The position numbers and the translations under genes were made by a program. DNA of 12,400 nucleotides from Bacteroidales bacterium (GTDB lineage Bacteria > Bacteroidota > Bacteroidia > Bacteroidales > UBA7960), in NCBI GenBank assembly GCA_003557805.1, contig PWNY01000095.1, forward strand, positions 1 through 12,400. The letters run 5' to 3'. Below the pieces are notes generated by a model. That model was not told the DNA's origin. It did no database searches and worked only from the letters and a program-made list of their open reading frames with translations. Below, piece by piece: positions 6,363 through 12,400 of this stretch. How positions within the stretch are numbered: the first letter of the stretch is position 1; each line of letters starts with the position of its first letter.

Positions 6363-8339
6363 ATGATCAGCCCTGAGACCATAGAAAAAATAATGGATAC
6401 CGCCCGTATTGAGGAGGTAATCGGGGAGTTTGTCACCCTGAAAAAAAGGGGCGTAAACCTGATCGGACTCTGCCCCTTCCACAACGAAAAGACACCATCG
6501 TTCAGTGTGTCGGCTCCAAAGGGGATATTCAAATGCTTCGGCTGCGGAAAGGGAGGCAATGTTGTCAACTTCCTTATGGAGCACGAACATTACACCTACC
6601 CCGAAGCGCTGCGCTACCTTGCACAGAAATACAGCATTGAAATTGAGGAAGAAAAGCCAACCCCCGAACAGCAGAAGGCGATGGATGAGAAGGAGAGCCT
6701 TTTCAACCTGTCAGCCTTTGCGCAAAAGTATTTTGAGCAACAGCTGCATGAAAGCGAGGAAGGTAAGTCGGTAGGCCTCACATACTTAAAAGAAAGGGGT
6801 TTTTCAACCGGGCAGATCAAAAAGTTTGGCCTGGGCTACTGCCCCGGCAAATGGGATGACTTTACCCAAAAAGCCCTGAAACAGGGATACAAGAAAGAGT
6901 ACCTTATAAAGTCAAGCCTGAGCAAGACAAAGGACCACTTGCTATACGACTCGTTCAGAGGACGAATAATCTTCCCGATACACAACCTCTCGGGCAGGGT
7001 GCTGGGTTTTGGGGCAAGGATACTTACAAACGACAAGAAAAGACCCAAATATATCAATTCAGCCGAAAGCGAGATATACCATAAAAGCAAGGCCCTTTAC
7101 GGTATATATTTTGCGAAAAGCCCTATGGCGTCAGCTGATAACTGTTACCTTGTAGAGGGATACACTGACGTGATATCCCTCCACCAGGCAGGAGTTGAGA
7201 ATGTCGTGGCAAGTTCGGGCACAGCATTGGGTCCTGACCAGATTAAACTCATCCGCAGATACACCTCCAATGTCACCCTTTTGTTCGACAGCGACCCTGC
7301 TGGCATAAAGGCTGCTTTCAGGGGAATAGACATGATACTTGAAGAGGGGCTGAACGTAAGGATAGTTCTTTTCCCCGAAGGAGAAGACCCCGACTCATAT
7401 GCCCGCAAATACCGCCCTGCAGAGGTAAGGGAGTACCTTGACAGCCAGGCAAAGGACTTTATTTCTTTCAAGACCGGCATGCTCGCCCGGGAAAGCAAAA
7501 ACGACCCTATCAAAAAGGCCGGGATAATAAAGGAGATCGCCCGTACTATATCGCTGATGCCAGAGCCAATAGCCCGCACAATTTATGTGCAGAAGTGCAG
7601 TGAAATGATGAAGATAGGTGAGAACCTGCTGATGGGCGAGATCAACAAGATCAGAAGGCAAAAGCGGCAGAGGAAAAGCTCTCAGCTTATTCAACATGAA
7701 AAGGGGCCTGTTTCCGTACCCCCCCAGGACCAGATGCATGGGGAGGGCAGGCCTGGTGTGGAAGAAAATGCCTCGCAGGAAAAGGAATTAATAAGGCTGA
7801 TGCTCCATTACGGCGGACATGAGATAGTATTTGAGGTGGAGAACGAAAATAAACACACTGAAAAAGTTAATATAAGGGTGGCAGATTTTATTGTGCAGGA
7901 CATAGAATCTGACAACCTTGAGCTGGAAAACAGCCAGTGCCAGAAGATATTCAGGGAGTTTTCCGCACAGGTAAATAATGATAAACTACCTGACAACAAA
8001 TTTTTCACCAGTCATGAAGACAGCGGGGTAAGGAAGCTTGCCGTTGACCTTTTGTCCGAACCCCACACGCTAAGCAAGAACTGGGGGCACCGGCACAAGA
8101 TATACATCAAGGAAGAGGAAGAAGATCTTAAGCCCAGGGTGCTGCAGGCCATATACGCCTTCAAGCTCAAAAAACTCGAACAGATGATAGCCGAGAACCG
8201 CCGCGAAATAAAAGAACTGGGTGACAAAGAGGAGCCCGGCGCAGAAAGCCGGCTTTTGGAACTTATAGCAACAGGGCGTGACCTGTTGTCAAAGCGAAGT
8301 CTTTTTGCGGCAGCACTCAACCGGGTCGTAACCAGGTAA
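6363..8339 (+). CDS. dnaG: DNA primase DnaG
   Basis: A 658-residue bacterial primase that synthesises RNA primers at the replication fork, working with the DnaB helicase. The N-terminal CHC2-type zinc finger is intact: C37-x2-H40-x17-C58-x2-C61, within GLCPFHNEKTPSFSVS and KCFGCGKGGNVV. The RNA-polymerase core follows with FRGRIIFPIHNLSGRVLGFGAR (198-219) and the TOPRIM site: EGYTDVISLHQAG with E265 and D269, LLFDSDPAG with D309 and D311, and GEDPDSY at 340-346. These match E. coli numbering almost exactly. A basic, low-complexity linker (about 437-480) leads to a divergent, charged C-terminal region (480-658) that should be the DnaB-binding part, though I cannot recognise it by motif. Length is normal for Bacteroidota. 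The gene stands alone, with divergent TolC on the left and a separately promoted operon on the right. Confidence 0.97.
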   Translation: MISPETIEKIMDTARIEEVIGEFVTLKKRGVNLIGLCPFHNEKTPSFSVSAPKGIFKCFGCGKGGNVVNFLMEHEHYTYPEALRYLAQKYSIEIEEEKPTPEQQKAMDEKESLFNLSAFAQKYFEQQLHESEEGKSVGLTYLKERGFSTGQIKKFGLGYCPGKWDDFTQKALKQGYKKEYLIKSSLSKTKDHLLYDSFRGRIIFPIHNLSGRVLGFGARILTNDKKRPKYINSAESEIYHKSKALYGIYFAKSPMASADNCYLVEGYTDVISLHQAGVENVVASSGTALGPDQIKLIRRYTSNVTLLFDSDPAGIKAAFRGIDMILEEGLNVRIVLFPEGEDPDSYARKYRPAEVREYLDSQAKDFISFKTGMLARESKNDPIKKAGIIKEIARTISLMPEPIARTIYVQKCSEMMKIGENLLMGEINKIRRQKRQRKSSQLIQHEKGPVSVPPQDQMHGEGRPGVEENASQEKELIRLMLHYGGHEIVFEVENENKHTEKVNIRVADFIVQDIESDNLELENSQCQKIFREFSAQVNNDKLPDNKFFTSHEDSGVRKLAVDLLSEPHTLSKNWGHRHKIYIKEEEEDLKPRVLQAIYAFKLKKLEQMIAENRREIKELGDKEEPGAESRLLELIATGRDLLSKRSLFAAALNRVVTR

Positions 8340-8350
8340 AACCAGGTAAA
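8331..8350 (+). repeat. 10-bp tandem duplication spanning the dnaG stop
   Basis: ACCAGGTAAA occurs twice in perfect tandem (8331-8340 and 8341-8350). The dnaG stop codon (TAA, 8337-8339) lies in the first copy. It looks like a small replication-slippage duplication just outside the coding end, without effect on the protein. Confidence 0.8.
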
Positions 8351-8356
8351 TATCCT

Positions 8357-8380
8357 GTACGGCAGCGTACACTGCTGTAC
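8357..8380 (+). terminator. Hairpin downstream of dnaG, possible terminator
   Basis: GTACGGCAG (8357-8365) can pair with CTGCTGTAC (8372-8380) around a 6-base loop. That makes a 9-bp stem with one G-U pair, starting 18 bases after the dnaG stop. No T-tract follows directly, so it is not a textbook intrinsic terminator; it could instead stabilise the mRNA 3' end. On the DNA level it is a near-palindrome. Confidence 0.4.
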
Positions 8381-8527
8381 GCATACGCACATTGTCATAA
8401 TTATATAGTTTTCCTCCACCCCTCCCCTTGCTGCCACTATACCCCTAAATACCAAATTGTTAGCCAGGGATTAAAAGATTTGGCACATATATTGATGTAC
8501 CAACACCGGGTTTTATAATTTCTTTTG

Positions 8528-8545
8528 GTTCTTTTTTTGCAGAAC
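8528..8545. promoter_or_regulatory. Candidate operator 1 (GTTCT-N8-AGAAC inverted repeat)
   Basis: GTTCT at 8528-8532 and AGAAC at 8541-8545 are perfect inverted half-sites separated by 8 bases, the geometry expected for a dimeric winged-helix protein. The site covers the -33 element of the regulator promoter. A second copy at 9111-9128 matches it at 16 of 18 positions, or 20 of 24 when the following bases are included. A degenerate relative starting with the same GTTCTTTT lies at 8566-8583, close to the predicted transcription start. The likely ligand is the regulator encoded just downstream; this is an inference. Confidence 0.6.
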
Positions 8546-8566
8546 TAATAATTTGATATATCTTTG
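8537..8566 (+). promoter_or_regulatory. Bacteroidetes-type promoter of the regulator operon
   Basis: TTG at 8537-8539, a 19-base spacer, then TATCTTTG at 8559-8566. This is an exact match to the primary-sigma promoter known from Bacteroides, TTG-N19-21-TAnnTTTG. Transcription should begin near 8570, giving a leader of about 45 bases before the ATG at 8614. The -33 TTG lies inside the inverted repeat 8528-8545, so a protein bound there would be expected to block RNA polymerase. Confidence 0.75.
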
Positions 8567-8613
8567 TTCTTTTCTTTAACAAAACATATTCAGTTAAAAA
8601 ACCACAAGATATT

Positions 8614-9093
8614 ATGTCACAATATAATGAACGGGCAAATTTCATAGAAGAGAATGGTTTGCTGTATGAAAAACTTGGCATGACAAGGATGGCCGGCAGG
8701 ATACTGGGCTACCTGATGGTCTCTGATAAGGAGATGGTGTCATTTGACGAACTTACCAGGGTGCTCCAGGCATCAAAGAGCTCAATCAGCACCAACATTA
8801 AATCCCTGATCCATATCAATTTCGTAAAACCGGTCAGCAGGCCCGGTGACCGCAAGACCTATTATATGCTGGCCCCGGATATAGACTGGAAAGCATACTA
8901 TGACCAAAAGCTTGTCGGCATCAGGCATATGAACGATCTTTTCGGAAAGGCACTAAACCTGAGGGTGGACAAGGATGACCTGACCTCCCGTTGGATCAGG
9001 AATACCAAAAGCTTTTATGATTGGCTCATTGCAGAGTTGCCAAAACTGATGGAAAGATGGAAAGAGGAACAGTACCCTGGTAAAAACAGCTAA
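8614..9093 (+). CDS. GbsR/MarR-type winged-helix transcriptional regulator
   Basis: A 159-residue, single-domain DNA-binding protein of the GbsR-like branch of the MarR superfamily. The family opening is visible: FIEENGLLYEKLGMTRMAGRILGYLMVS at 10-37. The winged helix covers about 23-85: FDELTRVL (44-51), recognition helix ASKSSISTNIKSL (53-65), and wing VSRPGDRKTYYML (74-86). The C-terminal part (about 92-152) is predicted helical with many charged and aromatic residues and probably forms the dimer and any ligand pocket. GbsR itself governs glycine-betaine synthesis in Bacillus, but nothing here points to osmolytes. Here the gene precedes an export-type cluster, and two matching inverted repeats flank it, suggesting autoregulation and control of the cluster. 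The ATG at 8614 fits both the family start and the promoter; no strong Shine-Dalgarno is present. Confidence 0.88.
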   Translation: MSQYNERANFIEENGLLYEKLGMTRMAGRILGYLMVSDKEMVSFDELTRVLQASKSSISTNIKSLIHINFVKPVSRPGDRKTYYMLAPDIDWKAYYDQKLVGIRHMNDLFGKALNLRVDKDDLTSRWIRNTKSFYDWLIAELPKLMERWKEEQYPGKNS

Positions 9094-9110
9094 TATTTTT
9101 TACTTTTTAA

Positions 9111-9128
9111 GTTCTTTTATTACAGAAC
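9111..9128. promoter_or_regulatory. Candidate operator 2 (GTTCT-N8-AGAAC inverted repeat)
   Basis: GTTCT (9111-9115) and AGAAC (9124-9128) repeat the half-sites and 8-base spacing of operator 1. Adding the flanking A and T gives 6-bp arms, AGTTCT and AGAACT. It lies in the 73-base gap between the regulator and the LolA-like gene. I find no full TAnnTTTG promoter in this gap, only AT-rich near-matches such as TACTTTTT at 9101-9108. The site may therefore act on a weak internal promoter or as a block to transcription coming from the regulator promoter. Confidence 0.55.
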
Positions 9129-9166
9129 TATTACAACAACAAAAACTACAATAAACCCGAGGATCG

Positions 9167-9931
9167 ATGAAAAAAACAACAAACACTTTTAGCACAACCG
9201 TTTTGTTACTTGCATTTATGGCAATGTTCTCAGGGGTTTCTGCACAGGATGCACGTGAGATCATCAGCCGCATGGAAGAGAACATGAGGGGGGATGCATC
9301 CTACAACGAAATGTCAATGGAGGTTGTAAGACCCCGGTACACCAGGGAGGTCTCCATGAGATCCTGGAGCCTTGGTGATGACTTTGCATTGATTTATGTG
9401 ACGGCACCGGCCAGGGACGAAGGAACAGCCTTTTTGAAAAGGGGCAATGAGATCTGGAACCACCAGCCCAATATTGACCGCACTATAAAGATGCCTCCAT
9501 CAATGATGTCCCAGTCGTGGATGGGATCGGACTTCACAAACGACGACCTGGTCAATGCCAGCTCCCTTACAGAGGACTATTCACACGAATACCTGGGAGA
9601 GGAGGAGGTAGACGGGCATATGTGCTATATTATTGAAATGACACCCAGCCCGGACAACCCTGTAGTCTACGAGAAGATAATACAGTACGTGAGCCAGGAG
9701 CACTACCTTCCGGTTCGCACCGAGAACTATGATGAGCGTGATGCGCTTGTGAACACCATACACTTCAGGGATATAAAAAACTTTGGAGGAAGGCTGATCC
9801 CATCAGTAATGGAAATGATACCCGAGGACCAGGACAACAGAAAGACAGTCATCATCACCCATGATGCGGAGTTCGGAATAGACATCTCCGAGTCTTTCTT
9901 CAGTATTGAAAACCTCACAGAGATAAACTGA
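9167..9931 (+). CDS. Periplasmic LolA-like outer-membrane lipoprotein-sorting protein
   Basis: A 254-residue exported protein. Residues 1-26 are a Sec signal peptide (MKKTTN, hydrophobic core VLLLAFMAMF, cleavage near VSA-Q); there is no lipobox cysteine. The mature part resembles the LolA_like family (COG2834 / PF17131 type): a half-barrel of repeated strands with EIWNHQPNIDRTIKMPPSMMSQSWMGSDFTNDDLV at 95-129, the most characteristic family segment. CYIIEMTPSPDNPVVYEKI and YLPVRTENYDERD follow as further strands. LolA-type folds carry acylated cargo in a hydrophobic cavity through the periplasm. This branch is commonly found beside MmpL or FtsX-type transporters and its cargo is not established. 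The stop codon is one base before the ATG of the first permease (TGA-T-ATG), indicating translational coupling. A role as the periplasmic carrier for these permeases is inferred from that coupling. Confidence 0.88.
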   Translation: MKKTTNTFSTTVLLLAFMAMFSGVSAQDAREIISRMEENMRGDASYNEMSMEVVRPRYTREVSMRSWSLGDDFALIYVTAPARDEGTAFLKRGNEIWNHQPNIDRTIKMPPSMMSQSWMGSDFTNDDLVNASSLTEDYSHEYLGEEEVDGHMCYIIEMTPSPDNPVVYEKIIQYVSQEHYLPVRTENYDERDALVNTIHFRDIKNFGGRLIPSVMEMIPEDQDNRKTVIITHDAEFGIDISESFFSIENLTEIN

Positions 9932-9932
9932 T

Positions 9933-11159
9933 ATGAAGACTCTACTTACACTTGCCTGGCGTAACCTGTGGCGAAAAAAGAGGCGGACATTCATTACCGT
10001 CAGCTCGGTGCTGTTCGCCACCGTCCTGGCCATAGTGCTGATGTCAATGATAAGCGGGATGCAGGAACAGATGGTGGATTCCCTGGTAAGGAACTCCACT
10101 GGCTATTTGCAGATCCAGGACGTGCTTTACCATGATGAGCCGTCAATGGACCATGCACTTGAGTATGGTGATGAGGTTAAAGAAGCAGTAAGCGCTTTTG
10201 AGGACGAAATCAAATACACGGTACCGCGCATCCAGGGGTTTTCACTGGCAGCAAAGGATATGGGCTCACGCGGTGTTATGGTAAACGGTATTGTCGCTGA
10301 AAAGGAAGACAGGATGAATGGCCTGTCATCCAATATGGTCAGGGGAGAAATGTTCGGCCCCGGTGATGATTTTGCGGTGATCGCAGAAGGTGTGGCTGAA
10401 CTTCTGGATCTTGATGTCGGGGACTCACTGTTGCTTCTCGGGCAGGGCTTCCAGGGAATGACCGCAGTGGGCAGCTATAGTATAGGGGGAATTATCAGCT
10501 TCCCTATGCCGGAGCAGAATAACTCAATGGTATACCTGCCCCTGAGGCATGCACAGAACTTCTTTGCAGCCCCTGACCGCCTTACGGGACTTATAATAAT
10601 GGTCGAGGATGAGGATGTTGTACCGGGACTGTCCGTGAGGCTTCAGGAAAGGCTTGACAGCGAGTGGTATGCAGTAAAGACCTGGGAAGAGCTCATGCCC
10701 GACAAGCTGGCCGCCTTCAAGGCAAGGGAGGCACAGGTTGCAGTATTTGCATGGGTATTATATATAGTGGCCGGGTTTGGAATATTTGGCACAATACTAA
10801 CAATGCTTTTCGAGCGGCTCAGGGAGTTCGGCATACTTCTCTCAATCGGACTTAAGAGGCTGCAGCTGGCAACCATCTGTTTTATAGAGACACTGCTTAT
10901 AAGTTTTGCAGGTGTACTGGCCGGTATTGCTGTGGGTTTTGCCGTGGTTTACAACCTGCACATCAACCCTGTAAGGCTTGAGGGAGAACTGGGAGAGATA
11001 ATGACTGACATGGGTGTGGAGCCAATACTGTCATTTTCCATAGCGCCTGATGTCTTCATATACCAGGGGGTGGTGGTATTCTTTATAGCCCTTGTAATAG
11101 GAATATATCCTGTAAGCAGGGTTTACAGAATGGATATGGTAAGGTCTTCAAGGAACTAA
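9933..11159 (+). CDS. ABC transporter permease 1, FtsX/MacB (LolC/E-like) type
   Basis: A 408-residue inner-membrane protein with the four-helix plan of type VII ABC permeases. TM1 is at about 20-41 after a basic start (WRNLWRKKRRTF). A large periplasmic domain of MacB_PCD type covers about 42-267. TM2 (268-291) is followed by the cytoplasmic coupling segment ERLREFGILLSIGLKR at 294-309; TM3 spans about 312-341 and TM4 about 376-395. No ATPase domain is fused, unlike MacB, so it must use a separate ATP-binding subunit. Type VII systems use ATP hydrolysis in the cytoplasm to drive movements of the periplasmic domain and extract or push substrates rather than transport them across the inner membrane. 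The gene is coupled to the LolA-like gene upstream and lies 18 bases before the second permease. Confidence 0.9.
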   Translation: MKTLLTLAWRNLWRKKRRTFITVSSVLFATVLAIVLMSMISGMQEQMVDSLVRNSTGYLQIQDVLYHDEPSMDHALEYGDEVKEAVSAFEDEIKYTVPRIQGFSLAAKDMGSRGVMVNGIVAEKEDRMNGLSSNMVRGEMFGPGDDFAVIAEGVAELLDLDVGDSLLLLGQGFQGMTAVGSYSIGGIISFPMPEQNNSMVYLPLRHAQNFFAAPDRLTGLIIMVEDEDVVPGLSVRLQERLDSEWYAVKTWEELMPDKLAAFKAREAQVAVFAWVLYIVAGFGIFGTILTMLFERLREFGILLSIGLKRLQLATICFIETLLISFAGVLAGIAVGFAVVYNLHINPVRLEGELGEIMTDMGVEPILSFSIAPDVFIYQGVVVFFIALVIGIYPVSRVYRMDMVRSSRN

Positions 11160-11177
11160 CCTTAAACATGTAATAAA

Positions 11178-12398
11178 ATGCTTTTCAAAATAAGCTGGAG
11201 GAATATATGGAGAAGCCGGGCAAGGAGCCTGGTCATAATCATTGCTATCATACTGGGCATTATCGGCGGTAACTTCTCCGCATCGGTCAGGCTTGGTGTG
11301 GAACAGCAGAACTTCAGGGAAACGGTTGAGAACCAAACATCCCATATACAGATCCACCATCCGGACTTTATTGCCAACCCCGAAGCACGCTACCGCATAC
11401 CTGAAGGGAACAGGATAGCCGATGAGATCAGGCAAAATGAAGGTGTAAGATCGGTATCTGCAAGAACTGTGGTTGACGGTATGGCAGCATCCGCAAATAT
11501 GAACACCGGTGTAAGGATAAAGGGTGTTGACCCGGACAGAGAGGACAGCACCAGCGGCCTTGCAGGACTTATTACCGAAGGGGGGTATTTCGGGGAGGAA
11601 GGACGGCTGCCTGCCCTGATCGCCGGCAGGGAGCTAGCCGAAAAGCTTCATTCCGGGGTTGGCTCCAGGATAGTGCTCACATTCCAGGGGGTGGATGGTG
11701 AAATGATAAGCGCCTCCTTCAGAATAGAGGGCCTGTTCGAGGTAAGTTCGCTGGCATTTGAAGGCAGGAACATCTTTGTCCGGTCAGAGGACCTGAATGA
11801 ACTCATTGGCGACAGCGATGCAGTTACAGAGATCGCGGTACTTTTGAACCACCCGGAAGGTTACCGCAAGATGGCCGGAGAACTGCAACAGCATTACCCG
11901 GAAACAGAGGTCAGGCACTGGGCCGACCTGCAACCTGCACTCTACTACTCCCTGGAGTTTTTGAACCGTAACCTTATATGGCTGGTGGCAATAATCATAT
12001 TGGGAGTGTCATTCGGCCTTCTCAACACAATCCTTATGTCAGTGCTGGAAAGGATAAGGGAGCTGGGTATTCTCATGGCCATAGGAATGAAAAAGGCCAG
12101 GGTGTTTGGGATGATCGTGCTTGAAACTTCAATGCTGGCATTTATCGGGGGGATCGCGGGCCTGGCGCTGTCCAGGGTCTTTATCGGCTACCTCAATAAC
12201 AGGGGGCTTGACCTCTCAAATACCGGCGGTGAAGGCATGGGTGAGTTCGGTTATGCATCGGTTATATATCCCGAACTGGAAACATCATTTTACCTCCAGG
12301 TTGCCGTAGTCGTTATGATTTTCGCGGTAATTGCCGCATTATACCCCGCATGGAAGGCAATCCGCCTCGTGCCATCGGAGGCCGTCAGGGAAGAATAA
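11178..12398 (+). CDS. ABC transporter permease 2, FtsX/MacB (LolC/E-like) type
   Basis: A complete 406-residue permease with the same plan as its upstream neighbour but clearly different sequence. TM1 is at about 18-36 after MLFKISWRNIWRSRARS; the periplasmic domain spans about 37-264; TM2 is at 265-288; the coupling segment ERIRELGILMAIGMKK at 291-306; TM3 at 309-338; TM4 at 372-391. The end, YPAWKAIRLVPSEAVREE, is the classical FtsX-family C-terminal motif, which permease 1 has largely lost (YPVSRVYRMDMVRSSRN). Two dissimilar permeases in tandem suggest a heterodimer, as in LolC/LolE. The stop ends 2 bases before the window edge, so the expected ATP-binding subunit would lie just beyond. 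No Shine-Dalgarno is apparent before the ATG. Confidence 0.92.
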   Translation: MLFKISWRNIWRSRARSLVIIIAIILGIIGGNFSASVRLGVEQQNFRETVENQTSHIQIHHPDFIANPEARYRIPEGNRIADEIRQNEGVRSVSARTVVDGMAASANMNTGVRIKGVDPDREDSTSGLAGLITEGGYFGEEGRLPALIAGRELAEKLHSGVGSRIVLTFQGVDGEMISASFRIEGLFEVSSLAFEGRNIFVRSEDLNELIGDSDAVTEIAVLLNHPEGYRKMAGELQQHYPETEVRHWADLQPALYYSLEFLNRNLIWLVAIIILGVSFGLLNTILMSVLERIRELGILMAIGMKKARVFGMIVLETSMLAFIGGIAGLALSRVFIGYLNNRGLDLSNTGGEGMGEFGYASVIYPELETSFYLQVAVVVMIFAVIAALYPAWKAIRLVPSEAVREE

Positions 12399-12400
12399 AA

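Noticed and set aside
8012..8455. 147-codon open frame on the minus strand over the dnaG 3' end
   Set aside because: It lies mostly inside dnaG in an opposing frame, has a serine/arginine-rich composition typical of shadow frames, and resembles no family I know.
8460..8681. 73-codon minus-strand frame over the regulator promoter
   Set aside because: It crosses the consensus promoter, the inverted repeat and the regulator start; composition is AT-driven and no homology is recognisable.
9933..12398. MacB-type macrolide exporter or FtsX cell-division permease
   Set aside because: No fused ATPase, no MacA-like adaptor, no FtsE nearby; the LolA-like neighbour and permease pair fit a LolC/E-like role better.
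1..12400. Mobile element, phage defence island, CRISPR, tRNA or riboswitch
   Set aside because: No transposase, integrase, regularly spaced repeats, tRNA cloverleaf or recognisable riboswitch fold was seen on either strand.

Overview
The window looks like chromosomal DNA from a Bacteroidota member, probably a Bacteroidales or Marinilabiliales relative. The evidence is a DnaG of the Bacteroidetes type, a TonB-dependent receptor with an N-terminal carboxypeptidase-regulatory-like domain, start codons mostly without strong Shine-Dalgarno sequences, and promoter boxes of the Bacteroidetes TTG-N19-TAnnTTTG type. No rRNA, tRNA, CRISPR array, insertion sequence or phage gene is visible. No stretch without a gene exceeds about 275 bases.

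Layout. Bases 1-1448 (minus) hold the first 482 codons of a TonB-dependent receptor that runs off the left edge. Bases 1600-2805 (minus) encode an M20-family amidohydrolase. Divergent from it, about 2890-3534 (plus) encodes a glyoxalase II-like metallo-beta-lactamase-fold hydrolase. Convergent with that is a minus-strand pair: a TolC-family outer-membrane protein (4618-6099) followed by a GT9 heptosyltransferase-like enzyme (3565-4563). Bases 6363-8339 (plus) encode DNA primase, dnaG.

The most system-like part is 8528-12398 (plus). It holds a GbsR/MarR-type winged-helix regulator, a secreted LolA-like 'outer membrane lipoprotein-sorting' protein and two different FtsX/MacB-type ABC permeases, closely spaced and probably co-transcribed. 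The ABC ATPase such permeases need is not in the window; I expect it just to the right. A plausible reading is a regulated export or extraction device: the permease pair lifts a lipid or lipoprotein from the inner membrane and the LolA-like protein carries it across the periplasm. The cargo is unknown.

The best regulatory signal is a pair of near-identical inverted repeats, GTTCT-N8-AGAAC. They match at 20 of 24 aligned positions. One overlaps the -33 element of the regulator's own promoter, the other lies just upstream of the LolA-like gene. They are good candidates for the operator of the regulator encoded between them.
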